From NCBI GenBank assembly GCA_020310875.1, contig CM035439.1, positions 139,127,852 through 139,191,851 of the forward strand: DNA of 64,000 bases. The letters are read 5' to 3'. The notes beneath the pieces are model-generated. The model made no database searches. It was given only the letters and a program-made list of their open reading frames with translations, and had not been told where the DNA came from. The position numbers and the translations under genes are program-made. The DNA comes from Ceratopteris richardii. Taxonomy: Eukaryota; Streptophyta; Polypodiopsida; Polypodiales; Pteridaceae. Shown piece after piece: positions 33,601 to 43,779 of the stretch; position 1 is the first letter of the stretch; every line of letters begins with the position of its first letter.

Positions 33601-34836
33601 GCATCCAAGAATTGGAACATGTACCAATTGGATGTGAAGAATGCATTCTTGAATGGATGGATATCTGAAGAGGTCTACATGTCACAACCACCTGGCTATG
33701 AAGATCACAATAAGGTAAATCATGTTTGTAAATTGAAGAAGGCTCTGTATGGTTTGAAGCAGGCACCTAGAGCATGGAATTACAGGTTGACAACCTATCT
33801 CTTGGATCAAGGATTTGTAATGAGTAAAGCAGATACTTCATTGTTCATAAAGAAGAACAATTCAGAGGTAATATACTTGTGTGTCTATGTTGATGACATC
33901 ATTATTACAGGAAATGATGTTCAAGGAATTAGACACATCAAAGGTCAAATGATGAAGGAATTCAAGATCAATGATCTTGGATTATTGAAGTACTTCCTAG
34001 GACTTGAATTGGTCTACACAAATTCAGGTATCTTTATTACTCAGAAGAAGTACATTCAGGACATGGTCAAGAAGTTTAATTTGCAGGAAGCTAAAGTCTC
34101 AAACATTCCTATGGAAGTCAATCACAAACTCAGTGCACATGAAGGAGAAGAACTCAAGGATATTACAGGTTACCAAAGTTTGGTAGGTAGTCTTAATTAT
34201 GCTACCTTAACCAGGATTGATATATCATATGGTGTTAGTGTACTTAGCCAATTTATGCATAAACCAAGAGTACCACATTTGGAGGCAACCAAGAAGATAG
34301 TAAAGTATCTAAAGGGAACACAAAATCATGGTTTGTACTTTCCATATTCATCAGACATTGATATCAAAGTATACTCAGATGCAGATTGGGCAGGTTGCAA
34401 GGATGACGGGAGGAGTACATCTGGTTACATATGCTTTGCAGGTGATAAACCAATTTCTTGGTCATCCAAGAAACAACCCACAGTGGCTCTATCATCTACT
34501 GAGGCAGAATATAGAGGGCTAGCCAATGCCACTCAAGAAGCCATATGGTTGAAATTACTCTATTCAGAATTGGGCCTATACACAAGGCCACCTATCATAT
34601 TTGGTGATAACACAAGTTCACTTCACCTAGCAGCTAATCCTGTGTATCATGCTAGGACAAAACACATAGAGGTTCATTACCACTATGTGAGGGAGAAATT
34701 ACTTAGTAAGGAAATCCAATTATCATATGTGTCTACTAATATTCAATGTGCAGATTTGCTTACAAAAGCTTTGGATGGGAGCAAGCTATGCAGGTTCAAA
34801 TCCATGATTGGATTACAGGATATCATTGAAGACTAA
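30616..34836 (+). CDS. Copia Gag-Pol polyprotein, unit 1, full-length ORF
   Basis: 1406 residues in one frame with no stop. Gag (about 1-260), zinc knuckle CNICGLSNHTTDEC at about 269-282, protease region near 370, integrase with WHKRLGH and KCGACQFGK zinc residues, then core D (HTDVWGP), D (RSDGGGEY) and E (QNGVAERRN), RT with YVDD at 1091-1094, and RNase H (YSDADWAG, SSTEAEYRG, HIEVHYHYVRE). The start is chosen 13 bases after the primer site, the first ATG. Anomaly: the protease motif is D-A-G (codon GCA at 31726-31728), not D-S-G, which may impair polyprotein cleavage. Otherwise it looks recently active. Confidence 0.95.
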   Translation: MGDGFPSFIDKLDRNNYQAWSLRMKTYLQGRSLYGYISGDEELPSFKTRGLPTKDEHERLNQWCAKDALARSYLLNSISDFLLPHVRNCKTSQETWETLSTYFSSSTRARKNQLWIEFTTLRKQSKQCVSDFVTKVKDIADQLASVGEEIEEEQIVRQVINGLKADDKWESFTTAMDLYMDIQAPDLTTLIGQLFTHEAKITKNGEQSKGNNPSALYTDKKSKDKGKSKKVDEEGTTSQANYAGRGRSSRGRGRGGKSGRGRPYNQSPCNICGLSNHTTDECYKNYKNQRGRGHQRGGYSQGRGRFNQSQGYYGYNNNYNNNYNHNGNDQGGYRNRKDCNNYAEDQDDSLLIMNMTSKSGINDDHLFYIDAGCSNHVAGNVALLSDLEEPKGKHQVQTGDDTKHSVVKVGNVKTSDGNQNLLSRVLYVPTITKNLMSVGQIVEKGLQVRFTQHGAYVEDPRHGFRRIAKGEKSGRLFTFELEDTKNIALYNYKDQTLSELEMWHKRLGHIGERTIKQMSRDQCVLGIPNVSKQHMIYKCGACQFGKSHRLPYTKKGFMHEDYLELVHTDVWGPSKEPSISGSRYYVSFIDDYSRWTVLYFMKHKDEVFNCFKRYLALVENQTGRHLKRLRSDGGGEYFSNDFEEFLQERGIKREITTRYSPEQNGVAERRNRLIVETARSMLNEKKLPNYLWAESVSTATYLINRLPSKTLDGMTPYEAWHGKRPSLDHCKIFGCVAYVHIPSQVRGKLDPKAEKCIFIGYDLNQKGYRFYNPSNKGFKVSRDVIFDENDSWYDNECRKVSLPYDMEEDFPKLIRQEPTQKEDTSSDDEDIINIEEFKAWKSKGKMKMKQLEDNPESSTQAMRRSSREKKKPIRYGYDTSLVTKHSVYLAKDILNEEPGTFEEAITKPEWKEAMDEEMEALKESDTWDLVPKKDSMKVIGSRWIYKLKRNSDGTINRYKARLVAKGFAQTQGIDYEETFSPVAKMPTIRIMVSVAASKNWNMYQLDVKNAFLNGWISEEVYMSQPPGYEDHNKVNHVCKLKKALYGLKQAPRAWNYRLTTYLLDQGFVMSKADTSLFIKKNNSEVIYLCVYVDDIIITGNDVQGIRHIKGQMMKEFKINDLGLLKYFLGLELVYTNSGIFITQKKYIQDMVKKFNLQEAKVSNIPMEVNHKLSAHEGEELKDITGYQSLVGSLNYATLTRIDISYGVSVLSQFMHKPRVPHLEATKKIVKYLKGTQNHGLYFPYSSDIDIKVYSDADWAGCKDDGRSTSGYICFAGDKPISWSSKKQPTVALSSTEAEYRGLANATQEAIWLKLLYSELGLYTRPPIIFGDNTSSLHLAANPVYHARTKHIEVHYHYVREKLLSKEIQLSYVSTNIQCADLLTKALDGSKLCRFKSMIGLQDIIED

Positions 34837-34865
34837 AGATGAAGACTCAAGCAAGTGTTTGGCTT

Positions 34866-34875
34866 GAGGGGGAGC
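34866..34875 (+). promoter_or_regulatory. Copia polypurine tract (unit 1)
   Basis: GAGGGGGAGC directly before LTR2; the same tract precedes LTR3 (57598) and LTR4 (63006). Confidence 0.8.
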
Positions 34876-35997
34876 TATTGGTACAAACAAGCCTTCACAC
34901 TTGGCTTTGATTTGTGCCTTGAAGAATCAACATAAGGCTTGGACTATTGGAACCTTGGAAAGCTAAATTTTGGACCCTTGAAGGATGTATTCACATAAAC
35001 CTTGAACCATAAGAACCACTGCCTAATTGATCATTACCTTTTATCCAATGTAAAAGTCAAGATGACTTAACTCACTTCTTATAATCACACCTACCTTCAA
35101 AAGTCGTGGAATTTGAAAGGTATGAATGGAGAGAATATCTCCATATGTTTAGATGAGAGATTTGAGGGAGCCTACATTTGAATTTGAAATTCAAACTCTC
35201 TTCAAACTCCTATAAAAGACTATGTAAAAGTCGCGGGGATGTTACACTCTACCCGAGGCAATTCCAAGCAATTCAGTGAGTGTGTGAGAGCTACTCTTTA
35301 GCCTACACCTCTGAGTACCATTGGGCATCACTCTACATGCTAATGGGAATGTACATTTGATAGATTCAATACATATACTCATAGTCATTATCTCTGTTTT
35401 TTCTCTGAGTGAACATCTTCAAGTCTGTCAACTTCAACAGGGCATATCTCAAGATCTAATGAACCAAATTGGATGATTCAAAGCTCATTGGAACCAGCCC
35501 AAAGCATTCTACAACACTACAAAATTTCAAGTCATTCTATTCAGTCAATTGGGAGAAATCACTGTCGAAGCAGTTACTGGTATATTTCTGAGTTGTTCCT
35601 AAAAAGTAGGGGGTGTCTCTGATTTTGCTAAAGATCATGCTCAGTGCATAGTTTGTTAATTGGAGTGATTTAACTTGCTAATGGTAGCTTGTTAAGTTAA
35701 TTTAATACTCCTAAAAGGAATTAATCCAATTGTAAGTGTGCTGGCCACACTAAGCTTAAGACTGAGCAGGTATCATTACAGGAATAGAAAGTTTTTGGAG
35801 TTGTGAAGGTTCAAACTGATCTGTTTTGATTTGATCATTACACAATTGATTTGTAAAGCACATATATAGTTTCTTGGTGTCATTTGGAAGCTTAAGGAGT
35901 CTCCTAAACATATCTGAAGAGAAAGGAGGGCAGGTGTGAAGCAGGATTTGCAGCACCAACTTGATCTTCTAACTGTATCCAGCCATCACATCCAACA
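34876..35997 (+). mobile_element. Copia LTR2
   Basis: 1122 bp. The first dinucleotide is TA instead of TG (TATTGG), a change that would be expected to hinder integrase recognition of this end. It ends CCAACA. Confidence 0.95.
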
Positions 35998-35998
35998 G

Positions 35999-36010
35999 TG
36001 GTATCAGAGC
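35999..36010 (+). promoter_or_regulatory. Primer binding site, tRNA-iMet (unit 2)
   Basis: TGGTATCAGAGC one base after LTR2. Confidence 0.9.
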
Positions 36011-36023
36011 AAATAAGGTAATC

Positions 36024-38369
36024 ATGGGTGATGGTTTCCCTTCCTTCATTGACAAATTGGATAGAAATAACTACCAGGCTTGGTCATTGAGAATGAAGAC
36101 TTATCTACAAGGGAGAAGCTTGTATGGATACATATCAGGAGATGAGGAATTGCCCTCATTCAAAACCAGAGGCCTACCTACAAAGGATGAACATGAGAGA
36201 CTCAACCAATGGTGTGCTAAAGATGCTTTGGCAAGGTCATATCTTCTAAACTCTATCTCTGATTTCCTTCTACCTCATGTAAGGAACTGTAAGACTTCCC
36301 AAGAGACTTGGGAAACCTTGTCAACATACTTTTCATCAAGCACAAGGGCCAGAAAGAATCAGCTATGGATTGAGTTTACAACTCTTAGGAAGCAATCAAA
36401 ACAATGTGTCTCAGATTTTGTCACCAAAGTCAAAGACATTGCAGATCAACTTGCAAGTGTTGGAGAAGAAATTGAAGAAGAGCAAATAGTCAGACAAGTG
36501 ATCAATGGACTAAAGGCAGATGACAAGTGGGAGAGCTTCATCACTGCAATGGACTTGTACATGGACATCCAAGCACCTGATCTAACAACTCTGATTGGAC
36601 AACTATTCACACATGAAGCAAAGATCACAAATAATGGAGAGCAATCAAAAGGTAACAATCCCTCTGCCCTATACACTGATAAGAAGTCTAAAGACAAGGG
36701 TAAAAGCAAGAAGGTTGATGAAGAAGGAACCACCTCCCAAGCAAACTATGCAGGGAGAGGTAGATCATCTAGAGGTAGGGGCAGAGGAGGTAAGTCAGGT
36801 AGGGGGAGACCCTATAACCAATCTCCATGCAATATTTGTGGCTTGTCTAACCATACTACAGATGAGTGATACAAAAACTACAAGAACCAAAGAGGAAGAG
36901 GTCACCAAAGAGGAGGATACTCTCAAGGCAGAGGCAGATTCAATCAATCTCAAGGCTACTATGGCTACAACAATAACTACAACAATAACTACAATCACAA
37001 TGGCAATGATCAAGGTGGATACAGGAACAGAAAGGATTGCAACAATTATGCAGAGGATCAAGATGATTCCTTGTTGATTATGAACATGACATCTAAATCA
37101 GGTATCAATGATGATCATTTGTTCTATATTGACTCAGGTTGCTCTAACCATGTAGCTGGGAATGTTGCCTTACTCTCTGATTTGGAAGAACCTAAAGGCA
37201 AGCACCAAGTGCAGACAGGTGATGACACTAAACATTCAGTGGTTAAAGTAGGTAATGTCAAAATAAGTGATGGTAATCAGAATTTACTAAGCAGAGTATT
37301 GTATGTTCCAACAATCACCAAGAATCTGATGAGTGTAGGTCAGATTGTTGAAAAAGGTCTACAGGTCAGGTTCACTCAACATGGTGCATATGTGGAGGAT
37401 CCAAGACATGGATTCAGAAGGATAGCCAAGGGAGAGAAGTCAGGTAGGTTGTTTACCTTTGAACTTGAAGATACTAAGAATATTGCCTTGTACAACTATA
37501 AGGACCAAACCCTATCAGAATTGGAGATGTGGCACAAAAGATTGGGTCACATTGGAGAGAGAACAATAAAGCAAATGAGTAGAGATCAATGTGTGCTTGG
37601 GATACCTAATGTATCCAAGCAACACATGATATACAAGTGTGGGGCTTGTCAGTTTGGTAAGTCACACAGATTGCCATATACCAAGAAAGGCTTTATGCAT
37701 GAAGATTACTTGGAATTGGTGCATACAGATGTTTGGGGACCAAGCAAAGAGCCATCTATATCTGGATCAAGGTACTATGTGTCTTTTATTGATGACTATA
37801 GCAGATGGACTGTTTTGTACTTCATGAAACATAAAGATGAAGTATTTAATTGTTTCAAAAGGTATCTTGCATTAGTTGAGAATCAAACAGGTAGACATTT
37901 GAAGAGGCTAAGGTCAGATGGTGGTGGAGAATACTTCTCCAATGACTTTGAAGAATTTTTGCAGGAAAGAGGCATCAAGAGGGAGATTACCACAAGGTAC
38001 TCACCTGAACAAAATGGGGTAGCAGAAAGGAGAAATAGACTCATTGTGGAGACAGCTAGGTCTATGCTTAATGAGAAAAAACTACCAAATTATCTTTGGG
38101 CAGAGAGTGTATCTACTGCCACATACTTAATCAACAGGTTGCCATCAAAGACACTTGATGGAATGACACCCTATGAGGCTTGGCATGGTAAGAGACCATC
38201 TCTGGATCATTGCAAGATCTTTGGGTGTGTTGCATATGTGCATATTCCCTCACAGGTAAGGGGAAAGCTAGACCCTAAGGCTGAAAAGTGTATTTTCATT
38301 GGTTATGATTTGAATCAGAAAGGATACAGGTTCTATAACCCCTCAAACAAAGGCTTCAAGGTAAGCAGA
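36024..38369 (+). pseudogene. Copia Gag-Pol, unit 2, 5' part
   Basis: Nearly identical to unit 1 but with TGA at 36867-36869 replacing the last Cys codon of the zinc knuckle (TGC to TGA), and cut at 38369 between integrase and RT by the 17.3-kb gypsy. The protease motif is canonical D-S-G here (TCA at 37134-37136), unlike units 1 and 3. The remainder of the gene resumes at 55689. Confidence 0.95.
38365..38369 (+). repeat. Target site duplication, left copy
   Basis: GCAGA, repeated at 55689-55693. Units 1 and 3 have a single copy at the same codons (for example 32955-32964, GGTAAGCAGAGATG). Confidence 0.97.
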
Positions 38370-39203
38370 TGTTTTTGTTTTGGACTCCAAGTTGTCCTCT
38401 CCAATCATGAAGTAACAAAGAATCAACAAATCATCTTTATTTTGTCAATCCTAGGAATATCCATAAGACCACAGCCCCTTCAAGATAATAGATTCAAGGA
38501 AATAAGAGATTGATAGCTGGATTGCTGAGAGAAATTGAAGATGAAGAGAAAATCTTGAGTTTACCATAACTAAGGCAAATCTCCATCATTTTCTATGTTC
38601 TTTATGTCAAAACCATGCCATTTCATTAGCAGAATACAAATATGAACTCAAAATTGAAAAATATCACCTGTATCACAAAGACGAGACAATCGCGATTCTG
38701 TACCAACAGACGATTTTCACAATTTTGAAATTTCCTTCAGTCCTTTCCACTCATTTACAGCAATAGGTCTCTCTCTTCATACAACTTACTCATTAATACA
38801 CAAATGTAACTCACAAATCTCCATGAATAAGCAAGAGACAAGCTCACACATCAAAGAAAATACATTCAACAGGAGAAAACACGATTTTTGCAGAAACTCT
38901 TTCTTCTCTATTGATAGCTTGAGCAAATGACTAACCAACCTCTCCAAAATAGAGAAAATTGACTTATATACATTTTCAAGTGTCCCTTTTCACACTTGAA
39001 ATTAGGTCTTTTTCTCTAATTTTCTAAAAAATGCTATCTAAGAGTTTCTAAAAATTCTACAAAAATTACATGAGATCCTCAACCACATAAGGAAGACTCT
39101 TCCTTATTTTTACAACCATTGCATAAATATTTTACAAGTTTTTTTTGACTTTTTACTAATTTTTTACATCAAAAATGCTTTTCCAAGAATACACCTTCCA
39201 ACA
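38370..39203 (-). mobile_element. 3' LTR of the nested gypsy
   Basis: 834 bp. In sense orientation it starts TGTTGG (39203) and ends AAAACA (38370). Carries a TCGCGA palindrome at 38690, as does the other LTR at the same offset. Confidence 0.97.
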
Positions 39204-39219
39204 TCCTTCCCCTCCTAAG
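39204..39219 (-). promoter_or_regulatory. Polypurine tract of the nested gypsy
   Basis: On the minus strand CTTAGGAGGGGAAGGA, directly before the TGTTGG of the 3' LTR. Confidence 0.8.
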
Positions 39220-39273
39220 CCTTTCGGCTCCTGACGAAAGATTTTTGTGATCCTCTACTTTGGTCACTTTTCT

Positions 39274-42200
39274 TCATTTCTTCTTCCTTTGATATACCTG
39301 TGACAGTAAATCATGGCTTTTCCTTTCTGTTACATTCAAATTGTTGACCATCTCGAACAAAGCTTTTCTCCATTGTATCGCAGCTTCAGGCTTATCTATG
39401 ACATCCTTCTTCAAATATTCTGTGTAAGCAGCTTCATAGGCAGTAAGTCTTGCTTTTGTAACAACAGATAAGTTTCCAAAAATTTCTGACTCCCTTTCAA
39501 AGAATCCATAATCAAAAGCATCTTCAAATATTTGCAAAAAATGACTGCCCAAAAATATTATTCTACTGTAGTAGGCCATCAAACAAATCCTGTCTGGTGT
39601 CTCACTCAAATCAAACAAAAGAGCATCTGTTGGCGAATTAAAACCTATGTAGTTCAAAATTCTGACATCTGTATCAGTGTAGGTCTCTATACAGGCTAGA
39701 ATCAACCTCATTATTCTGACAAGTAATATACAAGCCGGATCATTAACATCTTTATATGTTGTTAAAACTGACTCAGCAGTATTCACCATGTAACTTTTTG
39801 TAGGCCAAGTTCCTGCCTTTGGTCCTGCTATTTTTGGAAAGTTCAGCCATTTTGCTGGAATCTGACCTGTTTTTCTTCTTTCCCAAAAAACAGTCCATTC
39901 TCTTCTTCTGGCAACTGGGCAATAAGCTAGGTTGATCTTTAAATTCAAAGGTGCCTCTTTCCAGATTTTCCTACATTCCTTGTTGGCATCCAACCACTTA
40001 TTTCTCCATTTAGGATTTGCTCTTTCAAATAACTCCTTCGTGACATTAATATCTTCTTCATACTCAAGGTATTTGTTTGGAGATAGCCCTACTCTGGCCA
40101 ATTGATAATTCTTTATACTCTCCACAATCATACAGAAAGGTATTCCCAATCCATCTGCAGCCCAATGATGCTGATCTGGATTAATGCCTTTATTCAGAGC
40201 AAAGGTAACTATTTGATCTTCATACTCATCATGCATTTTTCTGATAAATTCCATTCTTGACTCTCTATTGGTCAATAATTTTTGGACAAAATCTTCAGAA
40301 TATTTTTCCTCTGTTTCTCTTGCTGCTGGTTCCTTGTTCTCTTGTTCCCTGTTAAAATCCCCTGTTTCATATTCCCTGTTATCTGTATATTCTGCCTGTA
40401 CTTGATCTTGAATTTCTTTTTGAACTTTTGATTTCTCCAACTGTTTCTGTAATTCTTCTATAGTCATTATTGAACTTTTGTTCTGAGCTGCCCATAACTC
40501 CTTTTCCTTCCTCCACTCATTTCTTTCTTTCTCCATCTTTGTTTGCCATTCACTTCTTTCCTTCTCTACCTCCAAATGTAATTGATGATACCCTCTCATT
40601 GATGTAGCAGCATGAGTGTTTGCCTGTTTCTCCATTTCTTTGGCCTCTTTTAATTCTATTTGAAGTCTTTGAATTTCTTTATGCATCTCTTCCTTTTCTT
40701 CCTCTGTCAATTGAACAGGTTTACCTCCATCTTGTAGTTGACCTTCTTCTAACAACACTTTATTAATCTCTTCATGTGCTCTAGTCAGGATTTGATAGGA
40801 TGTTTGTAAAGTTCTGTATCTTCCTCCTATGGCTTTTATTTCCATCTCCATTTTGGCATTCTGCTCTGATAACTTTACACTCTTTTCTTCCAAATATTGG
40901 ATCCTGTTCTGCTTCTGAACCTCAGCTTCTTCCAAAGCAATGATTCTATTGATATATTCTTCATTCCTTTCCTTCATCTCCCTTAATTGCTCTATCATCT
41001 GCTCTTTTTCCCTCTTGTGTTCTTTGATAATTAAACTTCCTTTTTCAAATTCTGATTCAGCCACCATTCCTGATATGATCATATTTCTACTAGATGGTCT
41101 GAACTGTTCAATGTTGCTCATAATTATTTGACAGGCTGATCTTATATTTTTGGGTATTCTTTCCAACCCTACTTCTATTTCTGTCTGTCTAACTTCAATT
41201 TGCTTATCTTCTTTATCCACATCCTCTTCTTCTGCTGCTGTTTCATCTTCTATGTCCTGAATGTCTTGTTCTTCATAACTGTGATCATCAGTCTTTGTAT
41301 CCTGATTGGTATCATCCTCTTCATAAACTAGTGCTTTGTCATTTGCACTCTTCTGCTCTGAAAAATCTGAAGCCCTCTTTTTTTCTAATGACTTCTTTTC
41401 TTCCAATACTTGTTGCTTCTCTGTAAAGAGCTGGTCTCCCTTAGTTTGTATCTCCTTCTCTTGTGTTAGGGTTTCCTGACTTCTGTTTGAGTCCTTTCCA
41501 ACAAGAGTTTGTTGAACTTTCCTGAGTTGCTCTTCCTGTTCCTGTTTTTCCTGAATTTCAACTGATTCAATTTCTTTTGTACAAGCAACCTGGTCATTTC
41601 TTTTCTCATTTGTGTATTCTTGATCTTGCTCCTCACTGTCCATAAAATCTGCTTCTACCTCTTGTTCTTGATCATTCTTAGATGTAAAGTCCCCACTGCT
41701 TTTTATATCCTGCAGCACATCCTTTATACTTTGAACAATTCCTTCCTCTATTACTTGTCCCAAGACCTCTTGAGCATTCTTTTCTGGTTCTAACTTCTTG
41801 CTTTCCTGTTCTTCGGATGCATCCTTCTGCTGATTATTTGAAGTGCCGAATACCTTCTTTGCTAGTTCCTCTAAACTTACAGTCAACCTTGCATTTAATT
41901 GGAATTGTGTCTGTGAAGGTTCGATCCATATTGAATTTCCACCAAAATTCATTATTCCCGAGCTATCTTCATCTCTCTTCTGGTTTTCCTCTTCTGTCAT
42001 TCTTGCCTTTCCTTTTAACAGCCTTCTTTTTTCTTCAGCACTCATCTGTGGAACTATTTCCTCCTGTGTCTGCTTCTCTTGAGATTTCTTACTTGAATCC
42101 TCAGGTGTCTTCAGCTTCTCTGTGGCTTGCATAACCACATTAGGAGTAGTTGGTATTGAAAGATTTAGACTTTTTAACAAGAAGTTTTCAATATCACTAT

Positions 42201-42714
42201 CTGAATCAGATGAGAATCGTGAAGATCCTCCCACTTCTTGTTCTGTAGGCTTTGATACTTCCATCACTGAGGTTAGCTTCTGTGTTTCTTTTGTAATTAC
42301 TTGTTCCATTTCTTTCATCACAGGTTCATCTGCCATTTTTCCTTTCCCTTTCTTTATCATCTTCTTCTTTTGAACAGGTTTCCTTGGCATCTTCTTTTTC
42401 ACTATCACGGTAGTCCTGGCCTCTGGAGGTCCTTGCAACTCCTTGAAGTATGCCAGCAATTCTACCTCCTTCTTCACAAATATCTCTTCAGTTTCGGCTG
42501 CCATCATTTCCTCATGTAATGCTTCATAGTGCTCCACCTCCTCTTGGATCCAATCTGTAGCTTTGCATGAAAAATCTTCCAACATTTTTTGATACTGAGC
42601 CTCATATATAGCTCTTTTGTTGTTCCCTTGAGTGAGATAAGTATAAAGCTGTTCTTTACTTGTCTGCGGAGGGTGAGGTTCACTGGAGGATTGTACCTTT
42701 TTCTGTGCTGCCAC
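39274..42714 (-). CDS. Accessory protein, coiled-coil and C-terminal part
   Basis: 1146 codons following a TAG in the same frame as the ORF at 42715-43779; the first codon after the stop is GTG, so this part has no ATG of its own at the boundary and probably belongs to the same gene. Residues 1-500 are acidic, Gln/Glu/Lys-rich and low in complexity, with a basic patch (MPRKPVQKKKMIKKGKGK, around 110) that could be a nuclear signal. About 520-780 is a long coiled coil. About 800-1146 is a more globular domain (HHWAADGLG, ANPKWRNKW, RRREWTVFWERRKTG, KAGTWPTKSYMV) that I cannot place. No signal peptide or clear membrane segment, so not an obvious envelope protein. Function unknown. Confidence 0.7.
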   Translation of the reverse strand: MAAQKKVQSSSEPHPPQTSKEQLYTYLTQGNNKRAIYEAQYQKMLEDFSCKATDWIQEEVEHYEALHEEMMAAETEEIFVKKEVELLAYFKELQGPPEARTTVIVKKKMPRKPVQKKKMIKKGKGKMADEPVMKEMEQVITKETQKLTSVMEVSKPTEQEVGGSSRFSSDSDSDIENFLLKSLNLSIPTTPNVVMQATEKLKTPEDSSKKSQEKQTQEEIVPQMSAEEKRRLLKGKARMTEEENQKRDEDSSGIMNFGGNSIWIEPSQTQFQLNARLTVSLEELAKKVFGTSNNQQKDASEEQESKKLEPEKNAQEVLGQVIEEGIVQSIKDVLQDIKSSGDFTSKNDQEQEVEADFMDSEEQDQEYTNEKRNDQVACTKEIESVEIQEKQEQEEQLRKVQQTLVGKDSNRSQETLTQEKEIQTKGDQLFTEKQQVLEEKKSLEKKRASDFSEQKSANDKALVYEEDDTNQDTKTDDHSYEEQDIQDIEDETAAEEEDVDKEDKQIEVRQTEIEVGLERIPKNIRSACQIIMSNIEQFRPSSRNMIISGMVAESEFEKGSLIIKEHKREKEQMIEQLREMKERNEEYINRIIALEEAEVQKQNRIQYLEEKSVKLSEQNAKMEMEIKAIGGRYRTLQTSYQILTRAHEEINKVLLEEGQLQDGGKPVQLTEEEKEEMHKEIQRLQIELKEAKEMEKQANTHAATSMRGYHQLHLEVEKERSEWQTKMEKERNEWRKEKELWAAQNKSSIMTIEELQKQLEKSKVQKEIQDQVQAEYTDNREYETGDFNREQENKEPAARETEEKYSEDFVQKLLTNRESRMEFIRKMHDEYEDQIVTFALNKGINPDQHHWAADGLGIPFCMIVESIKNYQLARVGLSPNKYLEYEEDINVTKELFERANPKWRNKWLDANKECRKIWKEAPLNLKINLAYCPVARRREWTVFWERRKTGQIPAKWLNFPKIAGPKAGTWPTKSYMVNTAESVLTTYKDVNDPACILLVRIMRLILACIETYTDTDVRILNYIGFNSPTDALLFDLSETPDRICLMAYYSRIIFLGSHFLQIFEDAFDYGFFERESEIFGNLSVVTKARLTAYEAAYTEYLKKDVIDKPEAAIQWRKALFEMVNNLNVTERKSHDLLSQVYQRKKK

Positions 42715-43779
42715 CTATTCCTCTCTTGTTTCTTCTACCTGTTCTAATTCTACTTTTCTGGGGTCCAACCTTCTTTTCTTTACTGGAATCTCTTCCTCAG
42801 AGATTACTTTTCTCTTCATTCCTGTTCCCCTCATGCGAGTTTGTCCTTCTGATTCTCTTCCAAGTGCCTTTCTTGGGGAACTTTTGATTCCTGACATCAG
42901 ATTTCTGAAGTACTGTGCTTCAGGAGCTAACTTTAGCTGTTCTTCCATTCCAAGAATATGATAAATGATTCTTGTCAAATACTGGGCTCCATTCATGAAT
43001 TTCTTCTGCTCCCAGTGCTTTGCTGCCTCCTTCAGCTGTTCATGGATGTATGGTGAGACATCCATTACCCCAAATGGCTTGGTTCTATCTTTGTTATTGA
43101 ACATCAATATAGTTACTGACTTATGAGGCATGGTGTACCTTGGTAATTTTGGAAAACAAAAGAACTGCAAGAACATTCTTATAGCATATTCTTCATTTTC
43201 TCTTCCCTTGAAGTCAGTGAACTTTACATATCCCGTGTAAGTCTCCTTATTTTTCTTGACAAAACTTTGGTCCAGTTTGGTGCCCATTGGATAGAACTGT
43301 AAGGCGGCTCTGATATGTTCTGCTTTGATAGTTATCCGTACCTCCTGATTGTCCTTGTTCTTCACTTTGCATCTGAAGTAGGCATCATTACCTTTTCCCA
43401 CTTCCTCCAAACTTCCCATTACTTGTGCTACTCTTTCAAAGTCAATAAAGAAAATAGGTTCTTCCAAGAGCTTGTGCAATCCCACAGCTTTCCATCTCTT
43501 GAGGTTGACAGAAGTTTTCTGAAATCTGTAAAATTCCTGGCACAGCATAGTGTACTTATATCCTCCTACTGCTACTGTGAAGATATGCTGTCCTATCACT
43601 CCCAGAATTTCTTTAAGTTCTTTTGCTATTTTTTCAGCTTCTGGGATTTCTTGGTCTTCATCTGATTCTAAGTCCACTTGTTCTTCAACTGCATCACTAT
43701 CCAAAAACCAGTGTCCTCTGGACAAAGTCACTGAATCAGCTTTAAAGTCATGGATTGTCAACTCCTTTGCATTCACCAT
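42715..43779 (-). CDS. Accessory protein, N-terminal part
   Basis: 354 codons from ATG at 43779, ending in TAG (42717-42715) with the frame continuing into the coiled-coil ORF. It contains RGHWFLD near residue 20, a mid-region with LPRYTMPHKSVTI and a helical KHWEQKKFMNGAQYLTRIIYH segment, and ends in a basic region (KRKVISEEEIPVKKRRLD) that looks like a bipartite nuclear signal. Homologous to 10284-11330. It sits 3' of pol, where Athila-type elements carry extra ORFs, but I do not recognise an envelope protein. Domain family unknown. Confidence 0.7.
   Translation of the reverse strand: MVNAKELTIHDFKADSVTLSRGHWFLDSDAVEEQVDLESDEDQEIPEAEKIAKELKEILGVIGQHIFTVAVGGYKYTMLCQEFYRFQKTSVNLKRWKAVGLHKLLEEPIFFIDFERVAQVMGSLEEVGKGNDAYFRCKVKNKDNQEVRITIKAEHIRAALQFYPMGTKLDQSFVKKNKETYTGYVKFTDFKGRENEEYAIRMFLQFFCFPKLPRYTMPHKSVTILMFNNKDRTKPFGVMDVSPYIHEQLKEAAKHWEQKKFMNGAQYLTRIIYHILGMEEQLKLAPEAQYFRNLMSGIKSSPRKALGRESEGQTRMRGTGMKRKVISEEEIPVKKRRLDPRKVELEQVEETREE

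Noticed and set aside
39274-43779. Envelope gene
   Set aside because: Position fits, but I see no signal peptide, no membrane anchor and no cleavage site. Long coiled coil and basic clusters point elsewhere, so I left the function open.
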